DNA of 64,000 bases from assembly GCF_027244095.1 (NCBI RefSeq), contig NC_069661.1, positions 13,588,001 to 13,652,000 on the forward strand, in the 5' to 3' direction. The notes beneath the pieces were generated by a model that was given only the letters and a program-made list of their open reading frames with translations, made no database searches and was not told the origin of the DNA. Of the stretch, positions 58,701 to 64,000 are shown piece after piece (positions within the stretch are counted from its first letter, which is position 1; each line of letters begins with the position of its first letter). The stretch is from Hemicordylus capensis (taxonomy: Eukaryota > Chordata > Lepidosauria > Squamata > Cordylidae). The position numbers and the translations under genes are program-made.

Positions 58701-61700
58701 TTGACAGAAGATACTTTTGTGCCATTCTCCAAAATATGAATATTCACTCGGGGCTTGTGCTCCCTACCAAGAGAGAGAAGACAGAAATGTAGCTTCTAAA
58801 AGCAGCATCAGCACCCTTGAGAAATAAAGTCAATATAAAATTTAGCTCTCAATGAAAGATTTACCTGGTTTGCATTGCATAACCCACTGCAATTCTCCAA
58901 AGAGGGACTAGCAACTGACAACCAGTGGGCAGAATAAGGTTCACAGAAGGCTGACAAATGGATGACAGTATAGCTATTTCTGCAGCCCTTCCCATCATTG
59001 ATATCACTTTAAATTAAGATGCTCCAGCAGCAGCCTTGGAACCTTCTGGCTAGGTTACTGCCAACTGACTTCAGTAAAAGTAAACTGGGGAGGGAGCTTT
59101 TCACCTCAAGAACATCCAGGTTGAAATTCTGAACACATTTATTGGAGAGTAAGAGAGGATAGCTGGTCTAGGTAGCAAGCATGACTTGTCCCCTTAGCTA
59201 AGCAGGGTCCACCTTGGTTGCATAAGAATGGGAGACTAGAAGTGTGAGCACTGTAAGATATTCCCCTTAAGGGATGGAGCAGCTCTGGGAAGAGCAGAAG
59301 GTATCAAGTTCCCTCCCTGGCATCTCCAAGATAGGGCTGAGAGAGATTCCTGCCTGCAACCTTGGAGAAGCCGCTGCCAGTTTGTGAAGACAATACTGAG
59401 CTAGATGGACCTATGGTCTGACTCAGTATATGGCAGGTTCTTATGTTCCACCTAATAGTGCAGCAGGGAAATGACCTGATTAAGGTTGAAGGTTGCCAGT
59501 TCAAATCCCTGCTGGTATGTTCCCCAGACCATGGGAAACTATATTGGGCAGCAGCGATACAGGAAGATGCTGAAAGGCATCAACTCCTACTATGTGGGAA
59601 ATGACAATGGTAAACCCCTCCTATATTCTACCAAAGACAACCACAGGGCTCTGAGGTCGCCAGGAATCGACATCGACTTGACGGCACACCTTTATCTTTA
59701 AGCCCTACTGAACACAGTGACGTATTTCTGAGTAAACATGCATTAGTAATGTACCGTTAACAATCGTTACTTGTTCGTATAACCTCAGTGTCCGGCCCCG
59801 CCAGCCATCCTTACCTCCGAGGATGGAGCCGCGGTATGCTCCAAGGAGGCGGGGGAGGTCAAAGGCAGGGGAAACCTGGCCCGCTGCTGAGTTAGGGCTG
59901 AGTCCCTGAGAACCTGGACAGGTAGCAACAGGTGGGAGCTCCAGCCACGGAGAGGGTGGAGGCGGAGCGACCGCCCGGAAAGGGCTGTGAGGGAGGCACA
60001 CGGAAGTGATGTCATCAATGCACCTCCCATGGGGTGGGGGCCAGAAAAGGAGGAGGGAAACGGGGAGAAGACTCGGGCAGCAGCTGTATGGGTTGAGGGG
60101 ATAATCAAAATAAAGAAGGGTAGTGGCCCAACGCAAGGGGGTGGGAAGTGTGTAGCCTGTGAGGAATTATATAAGGGGCTGGCCAGGGATGAGGGCTAGC
60201 TGGGAGAGTGGGGCACCCAGGAGAGGGGCAGACATAGGTATCCTCAACAACCAGAGAATCAGAGGAGGAAGAGAGTGAAGCCTCACTCTGAGGTCGTAAA
60301 ACTCTGACAAGCTCTACTGGGCTCAGTGAGGGGGACTAGAGGAGCACCTGTCTGGACACTCAGTAACTTAAGTCCCATACACTTTAACTGACAACTCCAA
60401 AAGACAAAAAGATATGCTTCATTATCTTACTGACATTTACAATATTAACAAATATTTGTTTCTAGCACTTCTGTTTAATCTTTCAGGTGTGATATACCAG
60501 TGGAAAGCCACTTGAACTGAACAAAGAATTCCTTTTCTGGAGAATCTCCTCTTTCAATAGGGAAAACACAAAATCAAATTTCTAGCTTTTAAGGCTACAG
60601 ATGTAGGTTTTAAATGTGGGGGACAATGCCTAGTGGAATGTCAGGGGCTAAATTTTGAGGAGGGGGCTTAGAGTGTCTTTTTCTTTTATTTCATTTTCAG
60701 TAACATGAACTTTATTAAGCACATTTCCCCCCAAAGCAAGATAAAGCAGAACAGTTAAACAGAAAATATGCAATAATTAACACATACAAAAATAATGAAT
60801 GCATAATGGAGGGGAAAGCTTTTTTGGATGAAAATAATATCAGACAAAGAATGACCTCAAATCTGAGGAATAAAGAGAAAGGTAAAAGCACAACAACTAC
60901 TGTAGTAAATTAGAAAGATACACTTTTGTACCAGAAAGCTTCAGTATCCTGCACTGGAACTTCACCCAGCCCTGACTAGCAAAGGCAGGAGAAATTATGC
61001 AAAACAACCAAATACATGGAAAAGTACTTAGGAACCTAGGAAACTGCCTTATACAGAGTCAAGTCATTGGCCCATCTAGGCTGGTATTTTCTACACTGAC
61101 TGGCAGCAGCTCTCCAAGGTTTCAGGCAGGAGTCTCTCCCAGCCCTTCCTGGAGATGCTACCAGGGATTGAACCTGGGACCTTCTGTCGGCAGGCAGATG
61201 TTCTCCCACTGAGCTATGCTGCCATCCCCTAAGGGGACTATCTTACAGCACTCACGTGTAGTCTCCCATCCAAATGCAAACCAAGGAGACCCTGCTTAGG
61301 GGACAATCCATGCTTACTACTGCAAGACCAGCTTTCCTCGTATGCTTGATTTGCATAATGTCTAGAAGTTGCAGAATTCAGCTTTCCTTGACAAGGAGTT
61401 TTATTATTTCCTTTTGTGCATGAGAGGAAGTATACAGCTGACCAGCTTGTTAAGCAAAGGGGACCTTGGGTGTCCAACCTCTTCGGCCCAGAGACAAAGC
61501 AATCTAATTCTGTCTTGATAAATCAAAATGAGAAACCACCAAATGAGAGCACAGGCAAGAACCAGTAGAGGTTTGGAAATGCAGAGTTGTGAAATTGCCA
61601 TACAAAAAAGACCTGGGGTGGAGTGGGGGCGAGAGGAGACAAGTCTATAAAAAAGTAGCTTGCCACCTCTTTAGAAACTCGTTCAGGAAACTCAAGGCTT

Positions 61701-63397
61701 TTACAACTGCAAGAGGCACCCACACTTCTATGCCCGACTCACACCCTGTTGCAACATCATGTTGAATCTGCACTGAATATAGGGAGCTGCTTCCCAGTCA
61801 GACTACTGGGTCACCTAGCTCAGTGCTGTCTACTCAGATTAACAGCAACTTGGCAGGGTCTCGGGCAGAGAAGGAATGGAACTCTGTAGCTCAGTGGTAG
61901 AGCATCTCATTTGCACGCAGAAGGTCCCAGGTTCAGTCCTTGGCTCCAGGTATAGCTGGGAAAAGAGTGTTGCCTGAAACCCTGGAGAGCCACTGCCAGT
62001 CAGAGTAGACGATACTAAGCCAGTTAGACCAATGGTCTGACGTGGTATAAGGCAGCTTTCTATGTTCCTATGGTCTTTTGGGAACATGGTCTCCTATGTT
62101 CCCAGGCTTGCCATACAAGACCATTAAAAGGAAATACCATGGATTGAACTTGGCTGAACCAGAATATTGGGTCTGGTGGCACAGGGAGCAGGTGCCTGAA
62201 CTGCAGGCCATGGTGCCTGCATGTGTTGTATTGTCCTGCCCTGTTCCCGATGACTGGGAGTCCTGCTCAGACCACCTTCTGCCTTCCGATATTTCCCCAG
62301 GTATTCCTGCACACTCTCTACCCTATTTTTGCACCAAGCTTTCCTTCTATGAATCCCAACCCTACGATCTATCCCTTACTCATATGAAACTGCTTTATAC
62401 CAAGTCAGATCATTGGTCCATCCTTCTAGCACAATATCCTCTATACTACCTGGCAGCAACTCAGAAGCAGTGTTCCCTCCAACAGGGATTCTCAGATGTT
62501 GACTACAACTCCCAGAATCCCCAAGCAAAAGCCATTATAGCTGAGGATTCTGGGAGTTGTCATCAAAAACATCTGGGAATCCCTGTTAGAGGGAACAGTG
62601 CTCAGCCGGGTTTCACACAGGAGGTTTCCAAGCCCTACCTAGAGATTCCTGGGATTGAACCTGAGATCTTCTGTATGCAAAGCAAAAACTCTTCCACTCA
62701 GCTGCAGCTTCTACTCACCAACTTACTTTATGCAAACAGAGGAGCACCTAGGTAATTTTGGAGCCTGAACCTAAAGGCTTCCCCCGCCCCCATGTGTATG
62801 TCTCTCTCCTCCCCCCTGCTCCTTCTGCATGTGTGTCTCTCTCTCCCCCTCTGCGTGACTCAGTCTCCCTCCTTGTGCAATGTGCGTGCCATATGTGACA
62901 TCATGTGCATCACTGACTGCGGAGGCACAGGCAGGGGGTGCAGACCCAGCTGCACTCAGCCCTCAGCCCCCCCCCCACCACAAGAATGTACGATTGATGG
63001 GCGGGCAGGGGGGTGGGCTGCTACAGGCGGCACAGCACAGGCCGGGGGCACAACCACCACCCGGGGGCCCCCTGACATCTGACCAGATGTCAGATCAGAA
63101 GTCTGGTCCAAAGGGTGCCACTGTGTAAAAACAAAGTCATGACATTTTCACACCACTATAATTGTTGCTTCCCACCCCACCATCCCATCTTCCAGATCCC
63201 TAACTACAGTTTGTACTTTGAATGAAACAAATGAAATACCTGTAAGTGTATGGTCCAGCTTGCTTCATTATAGGTGTCTCACCTTCAAGCACTTCTAAAG
63301 GGTTGGTCAAGTTAAAAAAATAGAACTGAATATAGATGGGTGGCGGAGGTTCCTCCCATACTTTGAAAATGTCTGTGCCGTTTCTTAACACAGTCTC
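37692..63397 (-). CDS. SCARB2: SCARB2 (LIMP-2), exons 2 to 12; exon 1 outside the window
   Basis: Eleven in-frame exons give 443 residues; with the missing first exon (about 39 residues in human: cytosolic N-terminus and first membrane segment) the total would be near 482, against 478 in human. It is a CD36-family lysosomal membrane protein and receptor for beta-glucocerebrosidase. Visible parts: the luminal domain (exons 2-10) with seven N-glycosylation sequons and the four disulfide cysteines of the family (FC in exon 6; GFC, GNC and SAC in exon 7); the second membrane segment in exon 11 ([19 protein letters not shown]); a short tail with the DERAPLI dileucine lysosomal signal. Exons: 63240-63397, 58616-58763, 52482-52670, 51624-51715, 50818-50937, 49469-49647, 48420-48538, 45813-45886, 43454-43505, 41484-41642, 37692-37733. 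All introns are GT-AG and phases agree throughout. The promoter lies right of the window. Confidence 0.97.
38028..38672 (-). mobile_element. CR1-like LINE 3' end, minus strand
   Basis: The minus strand translates in pieces to a CR1/jockey reverse transcriptase C-terminus ([44 protein letters not shown]), followed by the shared 3' UTR. It is 5'-truncated, with small interruptions, and inactive. Confidence 0.85.
39019..39262. mobile_element. Palindromic MITE with GAGGTCATTCAC ends
   Basis: The left GAGGTCATTCACGTAATC and reversed right GAGGTCATTCACACAATC agree, followed by AAAACTGTGT in both. Central GGAGCTGTG/CACAGCTCC-type arms pair. Target duplication not clear. Confidence 0.75.
40593..41070. 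mobile_element. Transposon-like mosaic with TTCACGCAATCA start
   Basis: Starts AAGGTCTTTCACGCAATCA and ends near CATGTGAACAGGCTC, with inner segments such as AGCATGCATTGCAAAGCC. The ends resemble the 39019-39262 family but do not pair well; the boundary is a guess. Confidence 0.4.
41484..41642 (-). CDS. SCARB2: SCARB2 exon 11, C-terminal membrane segment
   Basis: 159 bases, [18 protein letters not shown], then the hydrophobic span [20 protein letters not shown], then the cytosolic start [10 protein letters not shown]. Both ends in phase 0. Confidence 0.97.
42335..42562 (-). mobile_element. L2-like LINE 3' end, minus strand
   Basis: Reverse of the 32590-32852 repeat: CACAATCTAAAAGAAACC and AGAATCACCACCTTAAAAGG are diagnostic. 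Confidence 0.75.
42889..43375. mobile_element. GC-rich transposon-like block (uncertain)
   Basis: The edges GGGCGCAGCGTCCATTAG and, reversed, GGTGTAGCAAGGTTCCTGG are reminiscent of one another, enclosing about 490 GC-rich bases with poly-G/C runs. No family or duplication could be fixed. Confidence 0.35.
43454..43505 (-). CDS. SCARB2: SCARB2 exon 10
   Basis: 52 bases, [17 protein letters not shown]; matches human ETGDIRTMVFPVMYLNE. Ends in phase 0 with donor GTAAGC. Confidence 0.95.
43785..44013 (+). mobile_element. tRNA-headed SINE with CGACTTGACGGCACAC-type tail
   Basis: A box AAGTGGCTCAGCGGGG and B box GGTTCAAATCC lie at tRNA-like spacing. The tail ends TGACACACTTTACCTCT. The family recurs at 59454-59702 (plus) and, as fragments, at 13165-13322, 32230-32318 and 55645-55697. 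Confidence 0.82.
44155..44420 (-). mobile_element. L2-like LINE 3' end, minus strand
   Basis: Contains ACAATCTAAAAAGAAACAC and AGAATCACCACGTTAAAGG; same family as 32590-32852. Confidence 0.75.
44885..45100 (+). mobile_element. L2-like LINE 3' end
   Basis: Contains AGTGGTGATTCTCTTTATTG and AGATTGTGAGCCCATTGGGG; same family as 32590-32852. Confidence 0.75.
45504..45643. mobile_element. hAT-like MITE, CAGGGATTCTCAA family
   Basis: Starts CAGGGTTTCTCAAACATGG and ends CCATGTTTGAGAGACCCT; arms pair on ACTACAACTCTCATCATC. The flanks ATATAAGT and ATTATAAA are only weakly alike. Confidence 0.75.
45813..45886 (-). CDS. SCARB2: SCARB2 exon 9
   Basis: 74 bases, [20 protein letters not shown] to LPDF. 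It follows exon 8 to give the family's DINP.TG motif. Acceptor CTTGCAG. Confidence 0.96.
46208..46703. mobile_element. Non-autonomous transposon with TGA duplication, Harbinger-like?
   Basis: The left GGCGATTCTCACGATC and reversed right GGAGATTCTCACGTTC agree. TGA precedes the left end and follows the right end, a 3-base duplication as in PIF/Harbinger. It is about 490 bases long, GC-rich and non-coding. Confidence 0.6.
47219..47782. mobile_element. 564-base near-palindromic hAT-like foldback element
   Basis: Begins TAGGGATGTGC, ends GCACATCCCTA. Arms pair throughout (GCCTGCCAGAGCC with GGCTCTGGCAGGC; ACGCATGC) around a GTCGAC centre at 47495-47500. TTCTCCAC is duplicated exactly at 47211-47218 and 47783-47790. 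G and C runs near 47296, 47316 and 47707 lie in the arms. No coding capacity. Confidence 0.92.
48420..48538 (-). CDS. SCARB2: SCARB2 exon 8
   Basis: 119 bases, [19 protein letters not shown] to HGTFLDINP. The PPHFYQSDE block matches the family's S.PHFY.AD motif. Confidence 0.97.
48955..49325 (+). mobile_element. L2-like LINE 3' end with coding remnant
   Basis: The plus strand has a relic of a LINE reverse transcriptase end ([37 protein letters not shown]), then a 3' tail ending TTTCAAATAAATG and AATG repeats. Lies in SCARB2 intron 7. Confidence 0.8.
49469..49647 (-). CDS. SCARB2: SCARB2 exon 7, cysteine-rich segment
   Basis: 179 bases, [20 protein letters not shown] through [16 protein letters not shown] to LLNVSACRQ. 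It supplies three of the four paired cysteines and two sequons (NLS, NVS). Confidence 0.97.
49874..50170 (+). mobile_element. Composite SINE: 5S-like head, tRNA-like box, CR1-like tail
   Basis: In order: GGGAGGAGAGCTGGTCTTG, CTAAGCAGGGTC and GAATGGGAGAC (5S-like), then GGCCGTAGCTCAGTGGAAG (tRNA A-box-like), then the body and a tail GACTCACTATACGGCAGC. The B box is degraded. In SCARB2 intron 6. Confidence 0.82.
50398..50618 (-). mobile_element. Sauria-type tRNA-derived SINE
   Basis: Minus-strand AGAGCCAGTGTGGTGTAGTG head and TGTTCAAATCCCC B box; close match to 31100-31340 and 58133-58370. Confidence 0.82.
50818..50937 (-). CDS. SCARB2: SCARB2 exon 6
   Basis: 120 bases, [18 protein letters not shown] to IYVFVSDFC. 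The NMINGTDG block is family-typical. The residue aligned with human Cys245 is serine (codon AGC). Confidence 0.96.
50985..51500 (+). mobile_element. Old LINE-derived sequence with L2-like tail
   Basis: A stretch reading like [16 protein letters not shown] and [17 protein letters not shown] resembles a LINE C-terminus; it is followed by TTAGATTACAAGTTCTTTAG and TGTAAAGCATTGTGTAGATC, an L2-type end. Old and diverged. In SCARB2 intron 5. Confidence 0.5.
51624..51715 (-). CDS. SCARB2: SCARB2 exon 5
   Basis: 92 bases, [20 protein letters not shown] to RIVEWNGK. One sequon. The short donor reads CAGTAAAT, weaker than the others. Confidence 0.95.
52482..52670 (-). CDS. SCARB2: SCARB2 exon 4, apex helix and [10 protein letters not shown] block
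   Basis: 189 bases, 63 residues as in human. The first half ([20 protein letters not shown]) covers the helix that binds beta-glucocerebrosidase in mammals and differs strongly from human. The second half ([15 protein letters not shown]) is conserved, including the histidine equivalent to human His171. Confidence 0.95.
53002..53137. mobile_element. hAT-like MITE with 8-base duplication
   Basis: Left GAGGGATTCTCAACATTGGG and reversed right CAGGGATTCTCAATTTTGGG agree. Flanks GTCTAAAT and GTCTAAAC form a 7-of-8 duplication. The arms pair across GACTTCAACTCCCATAATCC. Confidence 0.86.
53285..53520 (+). mobile_element. CR1-like LINE 3' UTR
   Basis: Contains AATGGCTACTAGTTTG, the conserved 3' UTR and the end CCCAGCAGGGCTGTTATGTTC. 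Same family as 15020-16144. Confidence 0.8.
53650..53902. mobile_element. Palindromic MITE, GGCCCATTCACACATTATG family
   Basis: Left TAGCCCAATTCAGACATTAT and reversed right TAGGCCCATTCACACATTAT agree, with TGTACAGATCTGTACA-like inner arms. A second, rearranged copy is at 54471-54683 and a fragment near 50335-50395. Confidence 0.75.
54471..54683. mobile_element. Second copy of the CATTCACACATTATG MITE
   Basis: Starts CAGGCCTATTCACACATTAT and ends TTCAGCATAATGTCTGAAC. The middle is rearranged relative to 53650-53902. Confidence 0.7.
54690..54862 (+). mobile_element. CR1-like LINE 3' UTR fragment
   Basis: TCTGGTGGCCACTGGGGAAA, ACTGGACTAGATAGGCCTTG and CATTCAGCAAGGTTT match the end of the 15020-16144 family. 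Confidence 0.65.
56545..56960 (-). mobile_element. L2-like LINE relic
   Basis: The minus strand has [20 protein letters not shown], a diverged LINE C-terminal motif, and the 3' end at the left (GTAATCTGCCCAGAGATTT) with A/T-rich tail. Confidence 0.7.
58133..58370 (-). mobile_element. Sauria-type tRNA-derived SINE
   Basis: AGAGCCAGCATGGTGTAGTG head and GAGTTCAAATCCCC B box on the minus strand; the tail runs into (AAT)n. It lies about 250 bases from SCARB2 exon 3. Confidence 0.82.
58616..58763 (-). CDS. SCARB2: SCARB2 exon 3
   Basis: 148 bases, [19 protein letters not shown] to [13 protein letters not shown]. One sequon (NGT). Donor GTGAGT; ends in phase 0. Confidence 0.97.
59153..59449 (+). 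mobile_element. Composite SINE with clear 5S rRNA-like head
   Basis: AGCTAAGCAGGGTC at 59196-59209 equals the vertebrate 5S rRNA A-box region, and GAATGGGAGAC at about 59226-59236 matches its C-box GGATGGGAGAC at nearly the same spacing (30 against 31 bases). The tail ends GGCAGGTTCTTATGTTCC. Confidence 0.85.
59454..59702 (+). mobile_element. tRNA-headed SINE, full-length-like copy
   Basis: AGTGCAGCAGGGAAATG and GCCAGTTCAAATCCC form the Pol III boxes; the tail is CGACTTGACGGCACACC and TTTATCTTTA. Same family as 43785-44013. It directly abuts the preceding SINE. Confidence 0.82.
59789..60358 (+). mobile_element. Solo LTR of an LTR retroelement (family unknown)
   Basis: The 570-base unit starts TGTCCGG, ends CTGGACA, and is flanked by an exact 5-base duplication CTCAG (59784-59788, 60359-60363). 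ATTATATAAGG near 60167-60177 is a plausible TATA box, suggesting plus orientation. It is GC-rich, with no internal coding region or second LTR in view, so it is a solo-LTR fossil left by recombination. A 5-base duplication fits Gypsy or some endogenous retroviruses. Confidence 0.72.
61028..61338 (-). mobile_element. Composite SINE, most complete copy (minus strand)
   Basis: On the minus strand: a 5S-like block (CTAAGCAGGGTCTCC-type, near 61290-61300; TGGATGGGAGAC near 61262-61273), then ATAGCTCAGTGGGAG and GGTTCAATCCC (tRNA A and B boxes), then body and the tail TCCTAGGTTCCTAAG. It is the best example of all three parts together. Confidence 0.85.
61778..62076. mobile_element. Two head-to-head SINE copies
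   Basis: 61778-61868 is a truncated minus-strand tail half; 61876-62076 is a plus-strand copy with CTGTAGCTCAGTGGTAG and AGGTTCAGTCC boxes and a tail ending CTTTCTATGTTCC. Their meeting point lies near 61870. Confidence 0.78.
62383..62725 (-). mobile_element. SINE split by a 133-base MITE
   Basis: Outer parts (62383-62467, GAAACTGCTTTATACC...; 62601-62725, GATTGAACCTGAGATCTTC) are one minus-strand SINE; the MITE at 62468-62600 lies within it. Confidence 0.82.
62468..62600. mobile_element. 133-base hAT-like MITE inside a SINE
   Basis: Starts CAGTGTTCCCTCCAACAGG and ends GTTAGAGGGAACAGTG, the same length as the copy at 5897-6029. Flanks CTCAGAAG and CTCAGCCG share six of eight bases. Confidence 0.85.
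63240..63397 (-). CDS. SCARB2: SCARB2 exon 2
   Basis: 158 bases, [18 protein letters not shown] through [13 protein letters not shown] to AGPYTY. The FYFFN.TNP and GPYTYR blocks are CD36-family hallmarks. Two sequons (NGT, NLT). Starts in phase 0 after TTTTTTAG. Confidence 0.97.
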
Positions 63398-63664
63398 CTA
63401 AAAAACAAAAAGTAAAAAAAATTCTATTCACATACCATTTCTACAGTACCACCCAGATTGAGAATTCACCGCCCTGTCCCAGAGGCTCTCAGTCTGAAGG
63501 ACACACCTCCACAGTGGACTCAGAATAAGAATGTATTTCAAAGAAGAACAGATGCAACAGAATCACACGATACAGTTGTTCCTGGACAGCTTTGGGGGAA
63601 AGCATAGAAGTTTGTTTAAAATCGCCTGCTTGCCCATTTCTTCTGTGGGTTGTGTGGTAGGTAC

Positions 63665-64000
63665 TAGGGATGTGCAAGGTCCAGCGTTCAGCTGGCTTGG
63701 CAGCAGGCAGCAGCAGATTAGCGCAGAGGCAGAGGCGGCACCTGCCTATGGCGGCAAAAATTGAGGAGTGGCGTCTCCTCAAATTTTGCTGTGCCTCTGC
63801 GGAAGCAGCAAGGGGCAAGAGGAAAGTCCCACTCCTGCCTCTTTTACTACTTCTTTTTTTAAAGCTGCGGCGGTGGCAATAGTCGCGGGGTGGGGGGCGT
63901 GAAAGGAAAATCCCCCTCCTTTGCTTTTTTTTAAAGGCAGGGCAGCAGCAGCAGCTGCTGCAGGGAGGGGAGTGACCGGATGTGGGGAAAGTTCTCTCCT
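63665..64000. mobile_element. TAGGGATGTGC-family foldback, cut by the window edge
   Basis: Starts TAGGGATGTGCAAGG, then GC-rich sequence with GCAGCAGCAG and AGGCGGCACC steps. It is the same terminus as 15648-16059 and 47219-47782. The right end is outside the window. In SCARB2 intron 1; 63398-63660 shows nothing else. Confidence 0.7.

Larger units (their letters stand above)
58764..63239. other. SCARB2 intron 2
   Basis: Contains the composite SINE 59153-59449, a tRNA-headed SINE 59454-59702, a solo LTR 59789-60358, further SINEs (61028-61338, 61778-61868, 61876-62076, 62383-62725) with a MITE insertion, and a GC-rich stretch 62742-63070. 60365-61020 and 61340-61770 look unique. Confidence 0.65.

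Noticed and set aside
59196-59240. Apparent 5S rRNA gene fragment
   Set aside because: The match covers the internal promoter blocks only and is followed by SINE sequence, so it is a SINE head, not an rRNA gene.
61876-61945. Apparent tRNA gene (CTGTAGCTCAGTGGTAGAGC with a GTTC box)
   Set aside because: The tRNA-like head continues into a SINE body and tail shared with many copies; the cloverleaf is incomplete.
62078-62755. A 225-residue open frame on the plus strand, the longest in the window
   Set aside because: It runs through SINE tails and the MITE at 62468-62600; the product has no recognisable domain and its frame follows repeat sequence.
63398-64000. SCARB2 exon 1 at the right edge
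   Set aside because: No MGRCC-like start or membrane segment was found on the minus strand here; the space is largely a foldback repeat.

Overview
The window is nuclear DNA of a vertebrate, most likely a squamate reptile. Two multi-exon genes dominate it, both read on the minus strand and in the order seen in other vertebrates: NUP54 (coding exons between 7767 and 28838) and SCARB2 (exons 2 to 12 between 37692 and 63397; exon 1 lies beyond the right edge). The squamate call is inferred from the repeats: Sauria-type and other tRNA-headed SINEs, a SINE with a 5S rRNA-like head, CR1- and L2-like LINE ends, a DIRS retrotransposon and many short palindromic DNA transposons. No species can be named.

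Layout. 1-5342: a decayed DIRS tyrosine-recombinase retrotransposon with 31-base inverted ends. 5343-7160: intergenic DNA with a 133-base foldback transposon. 7160-28838: NUP54, thirteen exons, the introns holding LINEs, SINEs, Tigger-like and hAT-like elements and a tandem array of about 145-base units. 28839-29300: NUP54 promoter, CpG-bearing, with ETS-like sites. 29300 to about 33900: intergenic repeats. About 33900-37691: probable SCARB2 3' UTR with repeats. 37692-63397: SCARB2. 63398-64000: SCARB2 intron 1, mostly a foldback element cut by the window edge.

The two genes do not work in one pathway. NUP54 is a central-channel nucleoporin, the partner of NUP62 and NUP58. SCARB2 (LIMP-2) is a lysosomal membrane glycoprotein that carries beta-glucocerebrosidase to lysosomes. 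Their adjacency is conserved synteny (human 4q21), not an operon.

The most notable observations are: a frame-neutral extra exon in NUP54 carrying five of its 13 FG dipeptides; an abundant SINE that appears to join a 5S rRNA-like head, a tRNA-like promoter and a CR1-like tail; a 564-base foldback hAT-like element with a perfect 8-base target duplication; a clean 570-base solo LTR with a 5-base duplication; and several nested insertions that order the repeat families in time. I found no bacterial-type operon, CRISPR array or defence system.
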